From NCBI GenBank assembly GCA_026125285.1, contig JAHCLO010000017.1, positions 1-64,000 of the forward strand: a stretch of DNA of 64,000 nt. The letters run 5' to 3'. Under the pieces are notes generated by a model that saw only the letters and a program-made list of their open reading frames with translations, was not told where the DNA came from and searched no databases. Both the position numbers and the translations under genes were made by a program. The first letter of the stretch is position 1. Each line of letters starts with the position of its first letter. Origin of the DNA: Verrucomicrobiia bacterium. Lineage in GTDB: Bacteria; Verrucomicrobiota; Verrucomicrobiia; Limisphaerales; JADLHS01. This document shows, piece after piece, positions 16,468-24,188 of this stretch.

Positions 16468-18644
16468 GCGAGTCCGGTGAATTGAGTCTCAGTGCCGTGC
16501 GTCACAAACGCGCGCAGAACCGGGCGGCGCTGACCCCGGAACCGCCCCGGCGACAACCGCGCGGCTTCTGTCGTGCCGCTCCCGCCTCGTCCCCTCCGCC
16601 CCAGCCCCAAGCCGCGCCAACTCCCAAGCGCTTCCGGCTACCGGTGGACCCTTGGCGGCTCCTCATGGCGCTCAAGCATCGTGGGCATTGGATGATTTGG
16701 ACAGTAGGATTGGCGGCGGCACTGGGCCTGTTTCTCGGTTACGTCTTTTCCAGCTCAAACGCAAGGGTGACTCTCATCTCCCAGGATGCCGCCGCACCTT
16801 TTGCCGCCGGGCCGGAGGGCGGCGACTATCAGCCGCGCGAGCTGGCGGCACAGACCCTCGTAAATCTGATGGGGTCGCCCGAACTGCTGCGGCGCGTGGC
16901 CGCCAAGGCACAACCGGCGGTTTCTGAGGCCAGTCTTAAGCGGCGGGTTCACGTGGCGCCGGTCCCGAACACTGAATTGGTGGCACTGAACATCTCGGGT
17001 CGTCATCGGGAAGCGTTGGCCACGCTCGCCAATCTCTATGCTGCCGAGGCCGTACAACTGAGCAAGGAATTGCAGACCGCCGATTCAACCCGCCTGAACC
17101 AGTTTTGTCGCGAGAAACTGGCTGCACTGGACCACGAACTGCAGCAGGCAGGCGCGGAACTGGTGAAATTCCAATCTGGCGCCCGATTGATTGACCCCGA
17201 TGCCGAGAAGCAGGCTTATGTTCGGCAACTTGGCGAAATCCTGTCCCGTGCGGACAACGCCCGGATAGAAGCTGAACTCGTAGCTTTGCAGGTCGTCGCA
17301 CTGCGCCAGGAACTGGCGCAGCAGCATCCGGTCGCACAGAAACTCCAGGCCGCGCGAAACCGGCTTACTGACCTGCGCGGGCGAATGACGGAGGCGCATC
17401 CCTCCGTGCAAAGCCAACTGTTGGAGATCGCCGAATTGGAGAAGCAAATGGCCGGAAGTGACACCAACGCCTTGTCCGCCGCGAAATTCAGTGAGAACCC
17501 AGTGGCCAGCACGCTCTACCTGCGCTTGATGGAGCTCCAGACCCGCCAGGTGACGCTCCACCGGGAATTGCAGGAACTGAAGCAGCTTCAAGATTCTGTC
17601 CAGGACCGGGTCGCTGGAGTTTCGGCGCAGGGTTTGAGGTATGCGAATCTCAAGGCGCAGATTGAGGGATTGCAGCGCAGTCGCACGTTGCTTGCCACCC
17701 GGCAACGCGAGGCGCAACTGCACGTGGACAACGCGCAAGGGTATTATCGGGTGTTCGCCGCCGCCACTCCGGATGCGATTGACACGATGGGGCGATGGCA
17801 CGCGGGAATCCTGGCAGCGCTGGCAGGCTTGGTGATCGGAGTGCTGGGTGCGGGTCTGGCAATCATTGGCCTCGAAGTCGCTGACTGCCGGTTGAAGACG
17901 GCGGCGGATGTTGAGCGCGTTACTCGCCTGCCGGTCTTGGCCAGGCTGGGTGATTTGAACACCATGTCGGCTGCCGAGAAAGACGCCTGGGCCTTTCGCA
18001 CTTGGACTGCCATTTCGGGACAACTGAATTCCTCGCCAAACCAGGGCATGGTGTGTGGATTCGTTTCGTCCACGCACGGCGAGGGTCGTTCGACTTGGAT
18101 TCAACTTCTGGTTGATGCCGCCAATCAGCGCGGGCTGCGGGTGCTGACGGTGACCGCTCATTCATCCGCCAGTGATGCTCCGCCTCAATCTGAGGTCACG
18201 ATGGGCCAACGCGTCGCAGATTCAGCCAGCCCGGTCGCAACGGAGCAAGGGGAGCTTCAATTGCAGATGCACACCAAGCCCGCGCATACTTCGGTGCTGC
18301 CGACGACCGCAGCTCGCCACGTCGCCGACTCGGAGTCGCCCCTGACCGCGCACATCGCGTTGCCCGGCTGGGCGGGGAATTTAGAACACCGGAAACAATG
18401 GCAGAATGCGCTGGCGCAATGGCGGGCGGTTGATAACCTCGTGCTGTTCGTTGAGTTGCCGCCAGCGTCGGTGCCGGAAGCGGTTATGCTCGCGGAAAGC
18501 CTGCCGCAGATTATCTGGTTGGCAGACAGCGGGAAACCGCACTCACGCCTGACACGCCAGCAGTTGGAGACCTTGCGGCACGCCCAGTGTCGGCTGGTCG
18601 GAGCGGTGTTGAATCACGAACCCAAACCAGTTTTTGAACTATGA
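16464..18644 (+). CDS. Wzc-like polysaccharide chain-length protein with degenerate P-loop
   Basis: This inner-membrane protein of 726 residues has a ~70-residue Pro-rich cytoplasmic lead, TM1 (MIWTVGLAAALGLFLGYVF, ~residue 75), a long periplasmic coiled-coil region of GNVR/Wzz type (about 150-420), and TM2 (HAGILAALAGLVIGVLGAG, ~450). A short C-terminal cytoplasmic domain follows. That domain resembles the BY-kinase fold (FVSSTHGEGRSTWIQLLVDAAN, ~533-550), but the Walker A Lys is Arg (GEGRST instead of GEGKST), the usual DxD Walker A'/B set is not evident, and there is no Tyr-rich tail. It is probably an inactive kinase-like or structural chain-length regulator. It overlaps the ATPase gene before it and the Wza-like gene after it by 4 bases each. 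Confidence 0.8.
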   Translation: MSESGELSLSAVRHKRAQNRAALTPEPPRRQPRGFCRAAPASSPPPQPQAAPTPKRFRLPVDPWRLLMALKHRGHWMIWTVGLAAALGLFLGYVFSSSNARVTLISQDAAAPFAAGPEGGDYQPRELAAQTLVNLMGSPELLRRVAAKAQPAVSEASLKRRVHVAPVPNTELVALNISGRHREALATLANLYAAEAVQLSKELQTADSTRLNQFCREKLAALDHELQQAGAELVKFQSGARLIDPDAEKQAYVRQLGEILSRADNARIEAELVALQVVALRQELAQQHPVAQKLQAARNRLTDLRGRMTEAHPSVQSQLLEIAELEKQMAGSDTNALSAAKFSENPVASTLYLRLMELQTRQVTLHRELQELKQLQDSVQDRVAGVSAQGLRYANLKAQIEGLQRSRTLLATRQREAQLHVDNAQGYYRVFAAATPDAIDTMGRWHAGILAALAGLVIGVLGAGLAIIGLEVADCRLKTAADVERVTRLPVLARLGDLNTMSAAEKDAWAFRTWTAISGQLNSSPNQGMVCGFVSSTHGEGRSTWIQLLVDAANQRGLRVLTVTAHSSASDAPPQSEVTMGQRVADSASPVATEQGELQLQMHTKPAHTSVLPTTAARHVADSESPLTAHIALPGWAGNLEHRKQWQNALAQWRAVDNLVLFVELPPASVPEAVMLAESLPQIIWLADSGKPHSRLTRQQLETLRHAQCRLVGAVLNHEPKPVFEL

Positions 18645-19663
18645 ATACACGCCTCATTCCCCGGGCCGTCGTTACCGGCCTGATTCTGTTGGTGGCCGCT
18701 GCCCCGGCGCCCGCGCAACCCGAAGCACCCAAGTCACTCTCACTCTCGGCCGTTTCCAATCCCGGCAAGCGCGCCAAATGGCAGGAACGATTGACGCTTG
18801 GCCCGGGAGATCTATTGAACATCTCCATGCTGGAAACGCCCAATTCCAGCCGGAATGAGGTCTTGGTCGGCCCAGACGGCCGGATCAACTACATGGAAGC
18901 GCAGAACTTCCCGGTGACCGGCCTGACGGTGGACGAATTGCGCGCCGCACTGGACAAGGAACTCGGTAAATACTATCTGGCTCCGCGCACCATCGTTATT
19001 CCGGTCGCCTATCGCAGCAAAAAATTCTTCATGCTGGGGGCCGTAAGAGCAAAGGGTGTGTTCACGCTGGATCGTCCCACTAGCATTATTGAAGCCGTGG
19101 CGCGGGCTGGTGGACTCGAAGCGGGAGTCATCGGGAATAATCCAATGGAACTTGCGGATTTGACTCACAGTTTCATGGTGCGCGACGGGAAACATCTGGC
19201 GGTGGACTTTGAAAGGCTCTTTCAGCGCGGAGACTTGTCCCAAAACATCCCACTGGAGCCGAATGATTTTCTGTTCTTCCAACCGGCCGGTCTCAATGAA
19301 ATCTATGTGCTGGGACAAGTGAATTCGCCAGGGTCGCTGCCGTGGGATCCTGCTGCCACGGTGATCAGCGCCATTACGCGGCGCGGCAGTTTCACGCCGG
19401 TGGCGTATCGTCAAAAGGTGCTCGTGGTTCGCGGTTCACTGCAAAATCCCGAGACGTTTGTGGTGAACATGGGGGCCATTCTCAAGGGCGAACAATTGGA
19501 TTTCAAATTGCAGCCGAAGGACATCGTTTATGTGGCGGTCAAACCCTGGCAGGCTGCGCAAGACTTGTTGCAGAGCGCCATGGCCGCATTCGTGACTGCT
19601 TCCATTGTCACCTATGCGGGTGAGAACATCGGGCCGTTTATCGAAACACCTATTATCAAGTGA
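18641..19663 (+). CDS. polysaccharide export protein (Wza/SLBB type), first copy
   Basis: This 340-residue secreted protein has a signal peptide (IPRAVVTGLILLVAAAPAPA). The polysaccharide export domain (LTLGPGDLLNISMLETPNS) is followed by SLBB domains with the repeated pattern FMLGAVRAKGVFTLDRPTS, then IYVLGQVNSPGSLPWDPAA and an IVYVAVKPWQ segment. Such proteins form the outer-membrane/periplasmic channel for capsule or EPS, with the Wzc-like protein as inner-membrane partner. It overlaps the Wzc-like gene by 4 bases (ATGA). The next gene is a paralogue with the same domain order, so the channel may be hetero-oligomeric. A C-terminal hydrophobic helix (LLQSAMAAFVTASIVTY) could anchor it. Confidence 0.82.
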   Translation: MNTRLIPRAVVTGLILLVAAAPAPAQPEAPKSLSLSAVSNPGKRAKWQERLTLGPGDLLNISMLETPNSSRNEVLVGPDGRINYMEAQNFPVTGLTVDELRAALDKELGKYYLAPRTIVIPVAYRSKKFFMLGAVRAKGVFTLDRPTSIIEAVARAGGLEAGVIGNNPMELADLTHSFMVRDGKHLAVDFERLFQRGDLSQNIPLEPNDFLFFQPAGLNEIYVLGQVNSPGSLPWDPAATVISAITRRGSFTPVAYRQKVLVVRGSLQNPETFVVNMGAILKGEQLDFKLQPKDIVYVAVKPWQAAQDLLQSAMAAFVTASIVTYAGENIGPFIETPIIK

Positions 19664-19668
19664 GAAAA

Positions 19669-20757
19669 ATGAAACCTTTGAGACTGATCAACTTGATTTC
19701 CTGCGGCGCCGCATTGCTGGTGCTCATGGCTGGGTGCTCCAATCCGAAGGCCACTTTTGACCCGCGCGCGACTGGCACGGCGAAAATTGAGTTTGAAGAC
19801 TTGAACCTGGCCGAAGACCTTGGCCGGGAGTGGTTGGAGCAAGGGGAAACCCTGTTTTCGCTCGGGCCGGGGGACGTGCTAGATGTCGAAATCCTCGGCA
19901 CCGGCAACACGCGTAGTACCGTTGTTGTCGGGCCGGATGGCAGGATATATTTCCATCTCTTGCCAGGGATGGATGTGTGGGGGCTGACGCTGGAGCAGAC
20001 CAAGGATCTGTTGCAGCGGGAACTGGCGAGATTCCTCACCGGGCCGCAAGTATCAATATCGCTGCGCGCCGTTGGCAGCAAGTCCATCTGGCTGCTGGGG
20101 CGTCTCAACCGCCCGGGCACGTACTCGATGGCTGGACCAATGACGCTCCTTGAGGCAATCTCGCTGGCCGGCGGACCATCTCGAATCATGCAGTCGGGCA
20201 GTGTAGAGGATCAAGCCGACTTGCGGCACAGTTTCGTGCAACGGCAGGGGCAGTTCGTGCCGGTTGATTTTCAGAAACTCCTAGTCGAGGGCGACATGTC
20301 CCAGAACATCTACCTCCAGCCCGATGATTTCATCTATCTGCCTTCTTCGCTGTTTCACGAAGTCTTTGTACTTGGCGCGGTTCGCGGGCCTCGCACCGTG
20401 CCCTACAGTGACCAGTTAACGCTCCTGTCGGCAATATCCGGCGCTGGTGGACCACAGCCTGGAGCCTACCTGTCTCAGGTCGCCATCGTGCGTGGCACGC
20501 TGACCGAACCCAAAGTGGCTGTAGTGAACTACGCCGACATTCTCAAGGGGAAGAAAACGGATATCCGCTTGGATGCGCACGACATTGTCTATGTCCCGTT
20601 TGAACCGTTCAATGGTTTGAAAGCCTACGCAAGGTCCATTATCTTCACGATCGTCAATACTATTGCTGCCAACGAGGGCATCAACGCGGTTTCGGAACGA
20701 GGATCCAAAGTAGGTATCTCGGTTGGCACAGGAGGCGGCACTGGAGAATCCAAGTGA
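19669..20757 (+). CDS. polysaccharide export lipoprotein (Wza/SLBB type), second copy
   Basis: This protein of ~362 residues has a lipoprotein signal (LLVLMAGC lipobox), so it is probably outer-membrane anchored. It repeats the Wza-type architecture: FSLGPGDVLDVEILGTGNT, VVGPDGRIYFHLLPGMDVW, SIWLLGRLNRPGTYS, and a second SLBB with EVFVLGAVRGPRTVPYSD. The Gly/Thr/Ser-rich C-terminus (VGISVGTGGGTGESK) is short and disordered. It follows the first copy almost directly; a GTG at 19660 would overlap its stop, but I prefer the ATG at 19669. The two copies differ enough to be distinct subunits, one periplasmic and one lipidated. No glycosyltransferase or exosortase gene is next to them here. Confidence 0.82.
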   Translation: MKPLRLINLISCGAALLVLMAGCSNPKATFDPRATGTAKIEFEDLNLAEDLGREWLEQGETLFSLGPGDVLDVEILGTGNTRSTVVVGPDGRIYFHLLPGMDVWGLTLEQTKDLLQRELARFLTGPQVSISLRAVGSKSIWLLGRLNRPGTYSMAGPMTLLEAISLAGGPSRIMQSGSVEDQADLRHSFVQRQGQFVPVDFQKLLVEGDMSQNIYLQPDDFIYLPSSLFHEVFVLGAVRGPRTVPYSDQLTLLSAISGAGGPQPGAYLSQVAIVRGTLTEPKVAVVNYADILKGKKTDIRLDAHDIVYVPFEPFNGLKAYARSIIFTIVNTIAANEGINAVSERGSKVGISVGTGGGTGESK

Positions 20758-21244
20758 TGAAACAAACCTAAGCTGATCAAGGACTGGCTGTTCGCGAAGC
20801 ATCGTTTTCAACCTGCGATCTCAGCGGCATGTCACACAATTGGTTCATCTTCGAGCTTCCCCGGAGGTCAGGAAATGTGGCCCGTTCCTCATAATACATG
20901 CGAGCGGTAGCGGCGCAGGCAGCAGTTCACTTCCTCCTCGGGCAACCCCACCGCTCCGGCCGATGCGGTCGCCGGGAACGCTACGCCAGGGTCTATGTTG
21001 AGGGAGCGTGCTTGCTTGAAGACCTTGCTCTGGATTTGACGCCACGCGGGATAGCGGAACGTTGCGTTCAATGGTTCGATGCAATCCGATTTGGCCATTC
21101 TCAAAGCGGGCAAATTCCCAACCGCGACGGCGACTGAGCACATCTGCCAAGCCGCACCAACGCCCAAGCACCAAGGATTACTTTCTTGAATCGTTTTACT
21201 GCCGCAGCGGATACTGCCCAAGCGATGCGTTTTTGTAAGGCCAG
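20758..21244. other. intergenic, no supported gene
   Basis: About 490 bases separate the export operon from the next secreted protein gene. Short frames on both strands (for example 20889-21221 minus) have no signal peptide or motif and I do not treat them as genes. The 3' part presumably holds the promoter of the gene at 21245. Confidence 0.4.
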
Positions 21245-21988
21245 ATGAACCGAATTCTCTTAATCCTCGGCTGCTGGTTGGCTTGCCCCTGGGTGCAGGC
21301 CACGGTCACATTTAACATTGATGCTGCGGATTTGCGCACCGCCGAGGGCGAACTGATGCCGCTCACCGGGCTGGTCCTGCTGGTAGCGAGTCCCACCGAT
21401 GCCGTTTTTGGCGGGCCAACCGCTGGGGCTTTCGTGACCGGCGATGACGTGATTCTCTTCCGGGGCGAATTGAATCTCGGTGTGCCGGGCATTCTTCAGG
21501 CAGCCGTGAATTTCGCGTTTGAGTCATTTCCGGGACTCGGCCCCGGCGATCCGGTCCAGTTGTATTGGTTTCCCACCCTCACTGCGGCGGCGACGAGTCC
21601 GGGGGAAAGCGCGACCTACGGGACTTACCGACACGCGACGGGACTGGACGGCAGCGCGCCTTGGGTTGTCCCTGCCGATGGGGCGTTGGTGGATTTGAAG
21701 TTCATAACAGCGAGCCAGGGTGGATCGAATCCAGACATTCTGGGCTTTGCGAGTCTGGTCATCACACGGCCCGTCATTCTTTCACTCACCGGCGCGAGCA
21801 CACCCAATGTGGTCATCACCTGGAGTGCGGTCAGCAATCTCACCTATCGGGTGCAGCACCGTCAGGATTTCAACACGCCTTGGCTGGATTTAACTCCAGA
21901 TGTAACTGCAACGAATGTAACCGCCTCGGCCACCGACCACGCGGCGAGTCTCAGTCAACGCTTTTATCGGGTGATGATCGTGCCATGA
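21245..21988 (+). CDS. secreted protein with C-terminal RFYR module
   Basis: This 247-residue secreted protein has a signal peptide (NRILLILGCWLACPWVQA). A beta-rich middle (VLLVASPTDAVFGGP to LVITRPVILSL) may be a cell-surface domain. The C-terminal ~50 residues read NLTYRVQHRQDFN, then W..L...TATNVTASATDH, and end in SQRFYRVMIVP. That fits the short beta-sandwich tail found at the end of many verrucomicrobial exported proteins (YRVQYK...RFYRV). I do not recognise the N-terminal domain. It lies downstream of the polysaccharide operon, so a surface or matrix role is plausible but not shown. Confidence 0.65.
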   Translation: MNRILLILGCWLACPWVQATVTFNIDAADLRTAEGELMPLTGLVLLVASPTDAVFGGPTAGAFVTGDDVILFRGELNLGVPGILQAAVNFAFESFPGLGPGDPVQLYWFPTLTAAATSPGESATYGTYRHATGLDGSAPWVVPADGALVDLKFITASQGGSNPDILGFASLVITRPVILSLTGASTPNVVITWSAVSNLTYRVQHRQDFNTPWLDLTPDVTATNVTASATDHAASLSQRFYRVMIVP

Positions 21989-22074
21989 ATCACAGGCGGC
22001 GACGGTGGCCGGGATGGTCGGTTGGGCCGGGTGGAACTTGGTCAAACAAACGAAACTATGCGTCGGCCGAATTC

Positions 22075-22773
22075 TCACGGTTGCCGTCGGTTCAGATCGG
22101 AGGGTCGCCAGATTTTCTGCGGTACCAACAAGCCACTTCCGGAATTGATGTTGGGCAAACTTGGTTGAGTAATGGGCGGATTAGGTAGGTGCGGTGCGGG
22201 CGGATACGAATTGGTCGGAGGCCGGCCATAAATCGGGCGGTAACCGTAGTAAACCGGTTGGGGATATTGGATCGTATTCACGTAAGTTCGAGATTCAACC
22301 TCGCGCTCCACTATGTTCGTGTGATGGGTCACAAATCCCTTCCGCAGATTTTCATCCAACCAGATGACTGGTTCATAAACGTAACTCTGGGTCTTGGGGT
22401 CCTTGCGGATGTTTCGCGGGATGATCCAGGCCTGCCCCAAGTGCCTCTGGCCGAGGTAAGCCTGCGCTGGAAATGGATTGAACAGGGGCGCAGTTTCAAG
22501 TTGGACCTCCGAATCGTCGGGGCTGTCCTGTCCGGCAAGTTGTGACTGGAGTTCCGCAGCGGTCTCCTGGGCTACTGCCAATTGTGTGGAAACCGCTTCA
22601 TGCTCGGCGCGAAGCGTTCTGGATTCCTCCTGGGCGGCGTGCAATTCCGCCTCCAATCGCAGATTGGTTTCCCGGAGATCGCGGTTGGCGCGGACTTCAC
22701 TGGTCCACACGACCCCGACCGCCACCAGGAGCGCAGTCAAGCAAATGCTTGAAATCGTCATCAAGGTTTTCAT
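22075..22773 (-). CDS. membrane-anchored coiled-coil protein
   Basis: This 232-residue protein has an N-terminal uncleaved anchor (MTISSICLTALLVAVGVVW), then a heptad-rich coiled coil (~residues 30-75: RDLRETNLRLEAELHAAQEES). A C-terminal half rich in Pro/Tyr/Asn follows (YPQPVYYGYRPIYGRPPTNS), ending in a low-complexity tail. Such anchor-plus-coiled-coil proteins often sit in the periplasm facing the wall, but I do not recognise this one. It is transcribed convergently with the upstream secreted-protein gene. Confidence 0.55.
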   Translation of the reverse strand: MKTLMTISSICLTALLVAVGVVWTSEVRANRDLRETNLRLEAELHAAQEESRTLRAEHEAVSTQLAVAQETAAELQSQLAGQDSPDDSEVQLETAPLFNPFPAQAYLGQRHLGQAWIIPRNIRKDPKTQSYVYEPVIWLDENLRKGFVTHHTNIVEREVESRTYVNTIQYPQPVYYGYRPIYGRPPTNSYPPAPHLPNPPITQPSLPNINSGSGLLVPQKIWRPSDLNRRQP

Positions 22774-22910
22774 AGACCCCGTCAGTTTTGTCTCAACATA
22801 CCACAGACGTATCAGTCACGGAACGAATTCGTTCTTCAGCCGTTTCGCCGTCCATCGTTACTTTCGTGAAAGTTGAAAAACGGCGAAGGATCCAGAGCGA
22901 CCAATTTCTC

Positions 22911-23963
22911 TCAGTCGGCGATTGTTTCGGCGGCCACAGGCTTGATCAATACCTTCCCCAGCACGTTGCGTGAACGCAGTTTCGTGAACGCCGTCTGGGT
23001 TTGCTCCAGTGGGAGCACCGAATCAATCACCGATTTCAGCCGCCCCGCAGCCGCCCACTCCAATGTCGCGTGAATCGCCGAGCGATTGCGCCCGTAACTC
23101 CCAACCAGCCGCTGTTGCTTCACAAACATGGGCCAAAGGTTGAGCGGCACTTCCCGGCCTGCCGTTGCGCCACAGGTTACAATCGTCCCCGCTCGCGCCA
23201 AACACTCAAAGCATTGCCGCAAGACTTCCCCGCCGACGTGCTCCACCACCAAATCCACCCCCCGTTTGCTCGTGAGCTTGCGCACTTCGGCGGGCCAGTC
23301 GGGTCGGGTTGAATCCACCACGAATTCCGCGCCGAGTTTCGCCGCGAGCGCGCGTTTGGCGTCCGTCGAACCGGTGCTGATGACAGTCGCGCCAAGTTGT
23401 TTCGCGATCTGAATCGCCGCCGATCCCACTCCGCTTGCGCCGCCGATGACCAGCACCCAGTCCTCTGCGCGGACCGATGCGCGGTTCGTGAGCATGTGCA
23501 TCGCGGTGCTGCCGGCCAGCGTGAGCGCGGCGGAAGTCTCAAACGCCAACTCACCAGGCAACCGCACCAGCGAGCGCGCCGGCACCAAGACCTTTTCCGC
23601 AAAACCGCCATCGCGCTGCACGCCGAGGATTTCGCCGCGCAAACAAAGCGACTCCTCGCCGCGCCGGCAGAACTCACATTCCCCGCAGAACAGATTGGAT
23701 TGAATCGCGACTGCCTCGCCGGGTTTCCAATCCCTAACCTCGCTACCGACCTCTGCCACGCGCCCGGCAATTTCACCGCCTGGCGTGCGGGGCAGCTTCA
23801 GTGAAATCGGCAAACCGGCCTCCTCCAGCCAGAGATCAAGGCGATTCAGACCGCAGGCTGCTACCTGCACGACGACTTCGTGCGGGCCGGGGTGAGGCTC
23901 TGGCAACTCGCGCAATTGAAATTGTCCCGGCGTGCCGTGGGCCATGAGTTGAAACGCTCGCAT
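22911..23963 (-). CDS. zinc-binding medium-chain alcohol dehydrogenase
   Basis: This 350-residue cytoplasmic MDR oxidoreductase has GroES-like and Rossmann domains. CGLNRLDLWLEEAG lies in the first part, the structural-zinc cysteines in CGECEFCRRGEESLC, and the NAD(P)-binding GGASGVGSAAIQIAKQLGA and SRNVLGKVLIKP in the second. In the catalytic region a Cys replaces the usual second-position ligands; the first ligand candidate is CGLNRLD and a usual His-Glu pair is not obvious, so activity with or without catalytic zinc is uncertain (some quinone-oxidoreductase-like MDRs lack it). The ATG at 23963 begins MRAFQLMAHG, the normal family start; an upstream ATG at 23996 is less likely. The substrate is unknown. 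Confidence 0.82.
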   Translation of the reverse strand: MRAFQLMAHGTPGQFQLRELPEPHPGPHEVVVQVAACGLNRLDLWLEEAGLPISLKLPRTPGGEIAGRVAEVGSEVRDWKPGEAVAIQSNLFCGECEFCRRGEESLCLRGEILGVQRDGGFAEKVLVPARSLVRLPGELAFETSAALTLAGSTAMHMLTNRASVRAEDWVLVIGGASGVGSAAIQIAKQLGATVISTGSTDAKRALAAKLGAEFVVDSTRPDWPAEVRKLTSKRGVDLVVEHVGGEVLRQCFECLARAGTIVTCGATAGREVPLNLWPMFVKQQRLVGSYGRNRSAIHATLEWAAAGRLKSVIDSVLPLEQTQTAFTKLRSRNVLGKVLIKPVAAETIAD

Positions 23964-24106
23964 GACGGAATTGAAACCGCGACCTTGGATCGTCACAAGG
24001 CAATTCCCGCCTGCAACACTCGTCGTTGCGTCCCATCACCCAAGGCTAACGATCAGTCACGAGGAATCTTCATTCTCCGCTTGCCGCTCCCCCGGACCGT
24101 TCGCTG

Positions 24107-24177
24107 GTAGCCGCCGACGTGAGGAGGCGGACAACGTTGCAGTTCAGGGGAATCCGCCTCCGCACGTCGGCGGCTAC
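24107..24177. repeat. REP-like inverted repeat
   Basis: Two 25-bp arms (24107-24131 and 24153-24177) are reverse complements with one mismatch (position 16 of the arm), separated by 21 bases. The arm begins GTAGCCGCCGACGTG and ends GGAGGCGGA. Such an element between genes is a REP-like hairpin and could act as a transcription terminator or nuclease barrier between the dehydrogenase and the gene at 24189-25982. Confidence 0.6.
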
Positions 24178-24188
24178 GGTTCGGGGGG

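Noticed and set aside
20889..21221. 110-codon minus-strand frame as a gene
   Set aside because: It has no ribosome site or family motif, and overlapping frames on other strands are equally long.
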